NCBI GenBank assembly: GCA_024529925.1 | Contig: JAFEUB010000723.1 | Location: 124,001 to 188,000, forward strand | From: Ophthalmolycus amberensis | Taxonomy: Eukaryota; Chordata; Actinopteri; Perciformes; Zoarcidae | Direction: 5' to 3' | Length of the DNA stretch: 64,000 nucleotides | Part shown: in pieces, positions 10,683-32,700 of the stretch | Position numbering within the stretch: the stretch's first letter is position 1 | Layout: each line of letters starts with the position of its first letter | The notes under the pieces: generated by a model | What the model saw: only the letters and a program-made list of their open reading frames with translations | Told to the model about the DNA's origin: nothing | The model's database searches: none | Made by a program: the position numbers and the translations under genes

Positions 10683-10812
10683 TGAGCAACATGCTAGTTG
10701 CCTTTTGAGTGTTCGGTCGCCATCTTGTGGTGACGCTGCGAACTCCATCCGGACGCACCACGGAACTGGAGGCGGATACGAGTCTGACCTGTTTACGGTA
10801 GTAGATGCGCAG
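10683..10812 (+). promoter_or_regulatory. tmem87a proximal promoter / 5' UTR with YY1-like site and mini uORF
   Basis: CGCCATCTTG at 10718-10727 matches the YY1 consensus, a frequent element of TATA-less housekeeping promoters. The surrounding 100 bp is GC-richer with several CpGs, in contrast to the AT-rich duplicated block ending at 10682. A four-codon upstream frame (ATG CGC AGA TGA, 10805-10816) overlaps the main ATG at 10813. The transcription start is not visible. Confidence 0.5.
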
Positions 10813-20597
<9,785 letters not shown>

Positions 20598-22355
20598 AAG
20601 TGAATGCAGATGATGTGAGACTGAAAAGAAAGCAAATTTCACTGAGGCAGCAATGAATGCGTTCTGAGTGATTACCAAAAAAAAAAAAAAATGTGGGCAA
20701 ACCCAACTGTTCTCTCCAGATATTTTTCATTTGAATCTTTATTTCACACGTGTTGTGTAACACTGTAATAAGCTCACAGAAGCGTGAATAGTGTGTTTAT
20801 ATTAAGGCAAATCTGTGCAACCCGTAGTTGGATGGGTCGGCTTGGAGGAGGGTGACTAATGCAATAACACAGCAGAACACTATGATAAATATTTTATTTG
20901 TTTCAAAGATTTTTCTTTAATTTCACAAACTTGGCCAAAATCAAGCAGAAACTAGGCAATTTTACACAATGCCCTTGTGGAAAATAGAATATTTGTCAAA
21001 ATCATGTCTTATTGTTTAAGACTAATACAATATTTAAGGTTCCCCACACGCTTTAAATTCCAGAAACCTGATGGGTCTACTTTGTGGGACTGTGAGAACT
21101 GATTCTAAATCTGTTTCGAGATGAGATTCGGATGTTTGTACGAATGGAAACACGGGCTGAAAACGCCAAGTTATTGTGCGTAATAAGATTATATTTGAAT
21201 TCGGACACTTGGACTCAAAGTTATCGTCAGCGATGTGCTGTGCCATACACTGTAAATGTAGAAACAATGCTGTTGTCAACAGGTGTTTTATTGCGTCACA
21301 TATCTAATGGGTCACATGATGACATGCATCTAATATATAAATGAGCAGGCGACTGTATGGTATGATTAACCGTTTAGCCAGATAACTAAAAACAATGCTT
21401 TTACTTAGTCAGTGAAGATTTCCTGAGCTCATTTCTTATAGCTGCACCAACAAATGATACATGTCTTATTGTTAACACACGACTAACACGTTGTTGTCTG
21501 GCTAACTGAGTAATCCTCAGTAAGTTACCGTTACTCTATGGAAATATGGCTGCATCGGTGGATATCGATACTTGAAGCATATCACAGTTGTCAAAAACGC
21601 AGTACATTTGTGTTTTGGGGGAGTCTTGAGTTCACAAAAACGCACTGTTTTCTGGGCTGGGAGAATGTAACTTTATACTATCGTAAACACAGCCTTGTCA
21701 GAAGAGTTGCACCAGATTACTTCTCTGAGATGTCATCTTCACACAGATCAGTTCAAGCAACTGAAAATATGACTCTAATATTGGTGATTTTCAAGCTTTT
21801 ACTGACAAATGAAAGACTGCTCGGTCCTCAGCGAGTGAGGGGAAATGTATGACCCGTATTAAAAAAAATATTCCAGACCCGTTTTCACACAGTCACGAGT
21901 CTAGAATTAAGAATATTTATTATGACATATTTAGCTTCTCACATAACCGCAGTGTTTTAGGTCCACTTCATTTTTAGCTTCATTTATAGCTACTGCACAT
22001 TTCATTGACTGAATGTATGTAATTATTTCTCAGCAGCACAGGGTACATGCTAAAGTTATCATTTCCATTTCACTGCAATTACAGATTCCTTTGAGCTTAT
22101 CCCATTCACACTAAAAGTAATCTTGCCTTATGTGGCAGAATTATATCCCCGTCCGTGTGCAACCTACTGCAGTATGTGTGGATATTCTAAATGTATTAGT
22201 TCATGTTTTTTTTTTAAATAAGTTGTTAAGGATACCTTATTTTTAAGAGACTAAAGCCCTATTTCTGGATGTGAGTCTGCAATGTAATGTGAAGCTGATG
22301 ATATTGTATGGCTTTTTGCGTATGTCCTGCAAATAAAATTTATATTGAAACATGG
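20598..22355 (+). other. tmem87a: tmem87a 3' UTR with poly(A) signal
   Basis: The stop codon ends at 20597. The sequence that follows is AT-rich with no other gene, and the best polyadenylation signal is AATAAA at 22332-22337, followed by a T-rich stretch (GTCATTTTTTGTGTGGG). An earlier A-run at about 20679-20691 is not preceded by a signal. The UTR would be about 1.75 kb. The exact cleavage site is inferred. Confidence 0.5.
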
Positions 22356-22699
22356 TTACAGCGTCATTTTTTGTGTGGGCATTTAACACATAAATTTAAG
22401 GTGTAGGTCCCTATTTGTAAACATAATGTACTGTTTGAGGTTTAGAATGCTCTTTAATGCAATTTGTGTTACCTTTTACTGTACTTTACTGTAATTATTT
22501 CCTCCAAAAAACATCTATTCTTATTTTTGATAGGTAAACAACTGTTTTTTAAGGTGCCACGAATAACATATCGCGAGAATAGCACAGCACTATTTAGCCA
22601 TGAGCACAAATGTGGTCACTGCACCTTTAATGCGGTCCTCGTGAGTGCGCTGACTTCTGTCACGTGCCTGTCAAACCCCATACCCTCGCGCAGCCGTCG

Positions 22700-23191
22700 T
22701 CAACACAGCCCGCAAGACAACTGAGGAAGTAGCAACAAGAAGCTAACAAAAACTAACCGCTACGGCTAATACTATTTGTATTAAGTTAATTAAAGGTTGT
22801 GTTTTGTCTTTATCGACACAGTAACGGACTGTCTTTGTTGGGGTTTTAGTTGGCGTAGAGTTAAGAGGGAACAATGTAGCCGTTGCTCGCTAACTTCTAA
22901 GCTAGCAGGCTAACAATCAGCTGTTGTTTTGGTCTGGAGAGCTAACTAGCTGGCTAACAAGCCGAGCTACATAGCACTCACAGAAGTCCAAACCAAGATT
23001 TCCTTCATTCCCCTGTGGAAAAATGTAAAACTGCTCAGTCGGTTAATGGCGACACATAAAGGCGGACCACCCCTGACAGACTAATCAGCGGCCAGTCAGT
23101 CAGCTGTTGTCCCGGCACAGGCGTCAACAACTCCCTGTGGAATCGAGCCATCAGAGCGGTCTGTAACTGGAGTCAAAAGTATTGCTTCAAG
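22700..23191 (+). promoter_or_regulatory. vps39: vps39 promoter and 5' UTR region
   Basis: The sequence becomes richer in GC and CpG than the preceding tmem87a UTR, and carries many GCTAAC/GCTAGC words (about 22740-22970) typical of the first few hundred bases around fish transcription starts. No TATA box is seen. The start codon at 23192 sits in TTCAAGATGC with A at -3. About 850 bp separate it from the tmem87a poly(A) signal. Confidence 0.45.
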
Positions 23192-26100
23192 ATGCACGAC
23201 GCGTATGAGCCGGTGCCTATTTTGGAGAAGCTTCCTCTTCAGATCGACTGTCTTGCGGCCTGGGGTAAATTGTTGACACTTTGATGTATCTTATCCCACA
23301 GCTACTCGTTTTGTTCTGTGGTATTAAAAGTGGTTCTTCTGGGCTTTTATTGAAATACAGTCTCAGGTGAAGTGATGAATGACGGCATCCTTCTCAACTG
23401 TCAGACCCTGACTCTTTTAAGTTGTTTCCTTCCCGCAGAGGACTGGCTGCTCGTGGGAACAAAGCCAGGGCATCTTCTTCTCTACAGAATAAAGAAGGAT
23501 GCAGGTAGGAAGAGCCGAGGAGATGTGTGGTGCATCTGATCCCTTGTGTATTTGTAGACCTAATGCTTCCTGCTTCCTCTTTTCTCTTCAGGCACCAACC
23601 GGTTCGAGGTGACACTGGAAAAATCCAATAAGAACTTCTCAAAGAAGATTCAGCAGGTAGATAAGGCTGTAAGATGCATTTGAAGTCTGGTGAGCGAGTC
23701 ACAACTAAAATACGTTCAGATTTCTAGGACTACTTTACACTAAATGTAGCTCTTAATGGCCAACTTCCTCTCTGGGAATGAGTCAGCTAATCCCACATGC
23801 TTTAAATAAAGCAATAAAGCTGATTCAGATTTAAGACCCATCCATATGCCACCGTAGACTACCAAAGATGATTGATGGCTCAGAACAACCTTCAAATTGA
23901 ATCAGTGTAGTTAAGACTACTAATTTTTACAGATAGTGGAAAAAACCACAGGAACAGTGGGTGAAACAAACAAGCTCTAGTGTGTTCTCGGCCTGTCATT
24001 TGGTTCAAACCTCCTTTTAATTGGGTGTATTTCTCTTTCTACAGCTCTACGTTGTCTCGCAGTACAAAATTCTTGTCAGTCTTCTCGGTACGTTTTCTCT
24101 CCCTAATAAATGTATATATTTGCTGATTAGTCTTCACCTGTTAATTGATAAAACTGCAATCGTTTTGCGTCAAAGCAGTTCATCGTCATTCTCTTAATCT
24201 GTTTTCTCCTCCAGAGAACAACATCCACGTCCATGATCTCCTGACCTTCCAGCAGATCACGGTGGTGTCCAAAGCCAAAGGCGCCACGCTCTTCACCTGT
24301 GACCTGCAGGTCAGTGACAGTCCTTTTACACTTGCAGCTTTTAGACACAATGCCTGCTGTATTGTTACTGTACAGCACTGCTGTCATATCCATGCAACAT
24401 GCAAAGTACTACAAACATACAATTATAGATTAGTGGACTGTTTATCATTTATGGATCATAACTGGTGTTTCTAGACCAATTTACTGCAAACCAAGTAGAG
24501 TATATGTTACTGCTGTTCACCATTTTCTACGTTTTCTACGTTCCAGTCAACCCTTTCTTCATAATTTTCAGTGCGGTAAAAAAAAAGATAGGATTGCGAT
24601 CGGTAATCTTTCATTTCGATTTTAGCACTTGAATTAACAAAAGTAAATAAAGAGCAGGAGGCATAAGAGTAGTTACAGTCCTACATGCAGATTAGCAGTG
24701 AGTATCTTTTCCTTAGCTGGATCAGCACGTTGCAGACAGAGAAAAACATTTATATGACTACAAGGCAGTATGTTTTTAAAATGTTCCACACTAATATAAC
24801 AGTAATACTAATATAACATTAACAGTTAATTGGCTGAAACATACAAAAAACAGGTATCATTTCCATACAATCTTATGGCCGAGACATTTTTTTTCTTCTT
24901 TTGTTTCCACGTGTCTGTGTTATCCTCATATTTTGAACTCATGAATTGTGTATTTTTTCAGAAAACCAGCACAGGAGAGGAAAGGTTGAGAATGTGTGTT
25001 GCGGTGAAAAAGAAACTGCAGCTGTATTACTGGAAGGACAGAGAGTTCCACGAGCTGCAGGTAAAATGAAATAAACTTGAGATGTGACCTACAACAGGAC
25101 GGGTTTTTTTTTTTTTTTCAGTCCTTTGATGCAGTTAATCATCCTAATGTTTTCTTTTCCATCTGTCAGGGGGACTTTGGTGCACCAGACATTCCAAAGT
25201 CCATGGCTTGGTGTGAAAACTCCATATGTGTTGGTTTCAAGCGAGACTATTACCTCATTCGGGTATGTGCCACAGGAATGGATAACAATAAGCTTTTTAT
25301 ATTCAGCTTTACTTTATCTTTAGCTACCTACAACTTAAAGTAGTGCAAAAATCACAGCACAAGTCTTCTTCTGCAGTTCATGAATTAGTGGCTCTGTTGT
25401 GATCCAGCTTTTATTCTCTGTGAAGGGGAAAACTACAAATATTTAGCATGTAATTTAGGGGGTGTTTCATGGACATGTTTTGGAAAGTTCTTCTGAAAAG
25501 TTCAGAAGTAGTCTATTATTTAATGAGTTCCTGTCTGTTATGTTCGTCTTGAATTTGCGTGTATATTTGAGGCTTCAGCCTTAGTATTCATTTTTCGTAT
25601 CTTTTTTGAGTTGTTTGTCTGAAGCACTGTTCACTTGACCGTACAGACAAAGTTTGTAACATGTTATTGATGGGCTGTTCTGAACCTCTGCTGTCGATCA
25701 GATGGATGGCCGGGGCTCCATCAAGGAGCTCTTCCCCACCGGGAAACAGTTGGAGCCTCTGGTTACCCCACTGGCTGATGGGAAGGTGGCCGTTGGCCAG
25801 GATGACCTAACCGTAGTGCTGAACGAAGAGGGCGTCTGCACCCAGAAGTGTGCCCTGAACTGGACCGACATCCCAATAGCAATGGGTAAGAGAGATGCAC
25901 AACAGCTGATACTGTGAGGCGTTCCATATTCTACACTGAGTTATGTTTACATGCGTCCACTTTCTTGTAGAAATAGAATTATTAGTTGCTCAAGCCGTTC
26001 TATTTTCTGCTTATATGGTAAACAAGCTACTACATACCCAGTACAAGTCTGTGTGTTTTTGCTGGAGCTAACTTGTATTCGATATTGACGAGAACTGACA

Positions 26101-29100
26101 GCAAAGTCAAACGGACACACACACGTGTAGACTAACACGAGCTTAAAACCCTCCCTCAGCGCTCTCTGTGGGTTGGTTTCCAGATAACACAGAAGGTGTT
26201 CGCCAGAACGTGTCACCTCTGGCAGTCAATTTCACTCATGGAGAGAAACCAAATGAGCTCGTTTGTTTGTTTTATCACTCTTTCTAAACAGTTAAAACCT
26301 TCAAATAAACCCATGGTATTACACAAACTGAGCATAACCGTCTTAGACGCAGCTTGATTAACAGATAGTCTCTGATAGTCAAAAGTAAGCGTCTATTGAT
26401 TTTGCTGAAGACATTCTCTCCAACAACTTATTAGACTACTGATATTAAAGAGTTGGGCCATGATGATACCTTTCTGCACTGGCGAGAGCAAATGCATCAG
26501 AGGACAAAACGAGGAAATACCAGAAGGAGAAACGGGTTTTCACCATTTGAGCGCATTCAGGACGGAGGACAAGCTGCTGTGGAGAACACAATTATGACAG
26601 TTAGATTTAGGGAATGGCGTAAAATGTATCTGCAGGTTTTTGTTTCACACACAAGTTAGAAAACACAGTCGGCAACTAAAATGTCTTTATTGGAACTCCT
26701 TTAACACGAGTGTGAGCGTAGTCTGAGATTTATCTCCTTCCTCTTTCTTTGAGGAACTTTCCATCAATACATTTTTTTTTACTTCATTTTTTTACATACT
26801 GAACGCTTTGTTCAGTATGTTGCTCTTTGATTTCACTGACTGGTATGTGACCGAACAGTTCTTGTGACACTGATTGAACAGGTTTGTTCACATAGCAACT
26901 ATTAAAACAAACACCTGATGAAGCATCTGGCCTAAATACTGCCATCGTCATCTGCTGCTGTCTGACTTTTCTTCCCTCTTCCTCAAGCTTTCCACTCTGT
27001 CTGAGCTGTGCTACTGTTTCCCACATGTCAGCAGAGGAAACATCCCTTTTTTAGAAACTTAATACATTATACATCATTGTTTACCCCGTGTCTAAGACAC
27101 CACATGTCTGGATTACTAATGAGCTTGAGAACAGAAGTGAAGCAGATGAGGGTTTTGAAGGCTCCTCTTCCTGTAGAAGGTACGCAGGTGGAAACGATAT
27201 GAAGGGGAAATGAAGAATAGAATATAATTTATATTGAAATGAAGCAGTGGTTTCAAACAGTTTGCAATTTCCTTGTTTTGATATAGACAAATATGGTGGC
27301 TATGATGTGCGTGCATCAGCAGAGGATGAGTGCTGGTCAGTTTGAAATGGACTGACCGTCCAGAGGGCCTGTGGGCACAGTCTGTCCCACATCCCACCTC
27401 AGGCCTGTCTGGGCGGCCGACTCCGGCTGGATTTCCTGCCCTATTAGCCTCAAGGACTTGCCTCCATAATCGCAGCTGATGCACCTGCCGTCAAGACACA
27501 GAGTTTGGGTCAGGTGGATTTCAAAACACACAATCCTTATTAGAGCTGGAACGATTATGTCCATTCTGCAACAAAATATATTGTCGGAGAGCACTGGTCA
27601 CAGCACATGCCACGTAACGGTAACATGCCGGGTACGTTTCCAGTAGAGGACCCCGCTCTCGCTCTCGCTCTCCTTATTTCCTGTCCGTCTCTTCTCTTTC
27701 AACTGTTGAATAAATAAAAAATGTAATAAAAAAGTCAGTTACCTCTTCTCCCTCAAAAACAACCTTTTGACCCATGTATTAACTTGAAAAAACGTCGATA
27801 TGTAAGCCTACATACATTTAATGACGTGCAGAAGATGTTTGATATTTTTACGTCTTAAACCCACCTGTGGCGGTTCGGTTTTTGGTTGACGTTTTACACT
27901 CCCGCCTCTTTGTTTCACCCGTTCTCAGAGCACCAGCCTCCGTACATCATAGCTGTTCTTCCTCGGCACGTGGAGATCCGGACGTTTGAGCCGAGGCTAC
28001 TGGTGCAGAGTGTGGAGCTGCAGAGACCTCGCTTCATCACCTCAGCCGGGTGAGGCAGAGCTCTGTGGAGATGTGATTTTATAACATAGTTCTGACCCAA
28101 CTACAGCACCAAAAGATTGTTTTAGGACATTAGCTGTTTACTTTTCAGTATAATTCAACATTTTACTGGCTGCATTATTGCGCCGCTCCAAGAATTTGAG
28201 AATCTTGAGTTTTGTGTTGCCATATGGAAGTGTCTTGTTATAACATACCAACACATAACATGATCATAGCAACTTATCCGGTTATAATTACTAATAATAA
28301 AATACAATTTCTTGTTTATAAGATAATATGCTGTCATTACAAGAAACAAATGGAATAATCTGAACTCAAATATGTCATAACATGATAAATATCTTGTTAT
28401 AAGGCTGTTGTAGCAGTAAGGTTTTCTTTCCGTCATGCTGGCAGCAATACAGCTCAGTACTGCAGTGTGTTTGAGGTAAAGAAATGAAAAAGGCTGCAGT
28501 GGCTACTGCAAGACTCGGGGCTTAAAGTTACAGATTCAATAAAGAATGGTGACACTTTTACGTATACCACTCTGGTTCCTGCACATAACATCCTCATGCA
28601 TGATTTGCTCTCACCAGTTTCTATCTCTCATGATAGTGAGTTCCCTTCTTACAAAGAAAAAACACTTGTTTTCCGACCTATCCTCTCTCATCTTGTTTCG
28701 CTCCTCTTATCTTTCACAGGCAAAATATTGTGTACGTCGCCAGCAACCACTTTGTGTGGCGCCTGGTTCCCGTGTCGATAGCCACCCAGATCCGGCAGCT
28801 CCTTCAGGACAAACAGTTTGAGCTGGCTCTTCAGCTGGCGGTGAGCAGCACCACCACTCACTTCGCTATTTAACCTCATTTATTCCTCAAGATTCAATTG
28901 GTGCTTTAGCTCAGCGGACGGAGCCCGACCATCACTTATCTTGATTAGGAGCCGCATGTTGAAACGGCTTTGTGCTTCATTGTCGGCTTATCTCGCTGTC
29001 TAGCTATCCAGGAGTATCTTCGAGAATGATGAAGGCCATTCGTGTGGTTATCACATTCTGAGGAGTTAACTGGAGACATTTTTCTGAAGCCTGATACATT

Positions 29101-29696
29101 TTTTTCTTTTGCTTCTATTTCTTTTATTTTTGTTTTCGGCCAGAAGATGAAGGATGATTCCGACGGCGATAAGAAGCAGCAGATCCATCACATCCAGAAT
29201 CTCTATGCCTTCAATCTGTTTTGCCAGAAGAGATTTGATGACTCCATGCAGGTGTTTGCCAAACTGGGCACAGGTAGGTGTGATAAACGTCCTCATTGTA
29301 TTCTCGTGATCAATGTTCATGTATTGGAGCCTATTTAAGGTGAAACAGGCCTTAATTTTATCAACATTTATTAAGTCTACTTTTTCTCTCTTTTCTTGCC
29401 CTCTTTGCACATCTGTTTCTTATTGTGTGTATTAATGGAAATATTTCTATTACAAATAACATTTTCATGTAATGATGTCACATCTACTGAACAAACTCAA
29501 GTATTACACACGTGGAATATAAATGTGACGGATTTCCCCCCCGTGTGCTCTGCAGATCCCACCCACGTGATCGGGCTGTACCCAGACCTGCTCCCGGCAG
29601 ACTACCGCAAACAGCTGCACTACCCCAACCCTCTGCCTACTCTGTCCGTGGCAGAGCTGGAGAAGGCTCATCTCGCCCTCATCGACTATCTCACAC

Positions 29697-29734
<38 letters not shown>

Positions 29735-32700
29735 CCATGATGGAAGTGATGCATTTTGTCAGACCCCACTTTGAACGAGGCTCTACTTGGAGGATTACCA
29801 AAAACACAAGAGTCGATAAGCATGTTACGGGTGAAGATCAAGATAGTTGGAGTAAATCAAAGGAGGCACAATATTAACCTCTTTGTTTGTTTGTCCTCAC
29901 AGAAACGTAGCCACCTTGTGAAACAGCTGAATGACTCTGACCCTTCCATAACGTCCCCGCTCATGGAGGGCACGCCGACTATCAAAAGCCGAAAAAAGCT
30001 CCTGCAGATCATTGACACCACCCTGCTGAAGTGTTACCTGCACGTAAGACCACCTTCCTTTTCTTTCTCAACAAATGGAGACATTACAGTCCGAACTGCC
30101 ATTTATTACTTGATATTAATAATTCAATGTCTTGCAGAATATAAAGAAAACAGTTCAGTGTGTTGCTATTTATTGATTTACTATCCTCCAAAAGTTCAAA
30201 TATTTTTTATTCAACCAAGATTTTAACACTAAAGGAAGTAAAGCAATGAATAAGTTTTGACAAAGATAAAATACATTTTTATTTCATGCAGTCTTTTTTC
30301 CAATAGGTGTCACATTTTCCTCATAAAATGCATTATGATTTTTTCATTAGAAACATTTTTTTAAACAAGCTTATTTTTATAATTCTCTTTTCTTTAATGC
30401 CACTCATGACTCATGTCGTACTTTCTGATCAACAACCACTCTACAGTGAACCTAATCCAGCTGTTTTATATTTCAGGATAAACAACTGTTTCGGCTCTGA
30501 TGAACTTGGCAGTTTTCATCGTCTGCTTAGAGAAAAATGATTTCATATCACAAGGATGTAAATCCAAGCATTTTCAGGAATTGGCAGCAACATGAGGCAG
30601 TTCACTTTACCTCCCACGTACCTAACGGGTTCTGTGTCAGGCGGCGCGTTGGCAGATGTACTTTGAAGTCACAGGTTTAAAGCAGCGTCCTCTCCGTGTA
30701 GCTGCAGTAAGTCTGGGGTTTGATTCAGGGAGGGAGATGCCTGGACAGCTATTCAATGTACCAGGCACACTGTGTGTCAACCCTCATCTATGGTGAGAAA
30801 GTATGAGATCACAGATACAAGCAGCCAAAGTAAGTTTGTCCACAGAGAGATCTGGCTTTCGTCTTCAATGCGTCTCTGCTGCTCTTCAACATTTAGACGA
30901 GTCGGTCCATGTGGCATCCAGGGAAAATGCCACCAGGTGCTCCTCCAGGTGGAGGTATAATAAGCACCATTTAATCCGAGGAACTCAAAGGGCAGATCAC
31001 ACTGGAGGGATAACCGAAGAGCGACTGCAGCTCCTCTTACAATGAGCGCTAACACCTGCACCACATTATTTAAATGCTATCGATAATGATCTGTGAAGCA
31101 GAAAGGAACCAATCCGTGAGGGGTCACCGTTCCTGAAGTCTTTGCGTGAAACACAAGCCGAGCTTTAAAGGGGTGAACGGATTAACGTTTGTAAATGTGT
31201 GGTGTTGATGTTTTATAATCTGCTCTTTAGACCAACGTGGCCATGGTGTCCCCCCTCCTTCGTCTGGAGAACAACCACTGCCACATCGAGGAGAGCGAGT
31301 ACGTCCTGAAGAAGGCCCACAAGTACAGCGAGCTCATCATCCTCTATGAGAAGAAGGGCCTGCACCAGAAAGGTAAGAAGGCTCTGCTGCTCTGCTGCTC
31401 ACCCACCGGGGCGGACATGAGCTGCGTGTGATTGTGGGGATCTGATCTTCCCGCTGGAATACTGTTTGGGGAAGTTAAACAAGTTGCAACTTCACAACCG
31501 TGTTTTTTAAACATTTAGATATCTTCGATGTTTTGTTGTCTCTGAACTCCTTACTCTTAGGGATTCAACTTTTAAATATCAGCTTTTTTTTTTGCTGTAA
31601 AATGAAGTTTTTGTCAGCAGTTTAAGATTGCACTATTTTTATTTAATGCTCATCAAAGTATTTGGGGGACATTTTGTGCATTTTCGTGATGCAAGCAGAA
31701 GAAGTAATCTGTCTCACTTCAAGTGATTTTCACTTTTCATCCAGCTCTGTCCCAAAACGGGTTGCCTAATACTTTAGTCCTTATCTGTGTATTTGTACAT
31801 CTGTGCTTCTCTGAAAAGACAGTTTGAATTCCATTTGTGTGATTTGGGGCGTAATGATTCATTTAACACGGTGTGGAGTTATACACCTCCTTCAGCTGTT
31901 GTGGATTTCCTGGAAAACTGGCAGATATTTTTGCTCTGAGTTCAAGTGCAAGTTCAAATCGGCTTTTACGCATGAATGGATAACAAGACATTTTAAGCTG
32001 CATAAGCAAGTAGAAGCCACAACTTGTTTTAAACATGACGGTGAGAAACAGGAACCAGCATAAAGAGGATAAACCTGCAGTGAGAGTTAAGCTCTCGTTA
32101 ATTAGAGTTTATTTTGTTTTTCTCTCTCTTTCATTCGGATGAGTCGACTGAAATCTGTGATTATTCTAAAGAAATGTTCACTGACCGTCATTTAACACGG
32201 CGCCAAACCGACCGACCCGGTGAACTCCAACAAAATACATGCTGCAAACATTCCCTCCAAGTGTTTGACATGTTTAACAAATTCAAAGAACTGGGCTTAA
32301 TAAACATGATTAATCTTTGGTTTTCTTACAAATGTTGAATTTAGTTTGAATAAAGAATACTAGATACATATCCAATACTAGATACACATAATGTATTCTT
32401 CTCTGCTGCTCTGGTTAAAGGGGCTCGTGTCTCTATATGTTCTAAATGTTTTATTGAGTTTAAAAGTACCACAGCTGTACGTAAGTACTATTTTGAGCGA
32501 GTATTTAAAAGTTATGCTACTTTATAGTTGTATAAATATTGTACATTTTACATGACAGCTGCAGTTACTAGTTACTTTTCAGATTTTACATATAAAAATA
32601 TGATGCATTTATCAAATATGATGCATTGATGTAGATTAAACTAGCCGGACTTAACTTTACCTTGACCAGGTGTGACATTGAAATGCTGCAGACATGTTCA

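Noticed and set aside
28895..28980. tRNA-like start (TTTAGCTCAGCGGACGGAGC)
   Set aside because: An A-box-like word is present but no B box or cloverleaf fits; at most a decayed SINE fragment in vps39 intron 10.
29025..29070. Possible C/D snoRNA (ATGATGA ... CTGA) in a vps39 intron
   Set aside because: The boxes are only about 35 nt apart and there is no terminal stem; too short for a C/D snoRNA.
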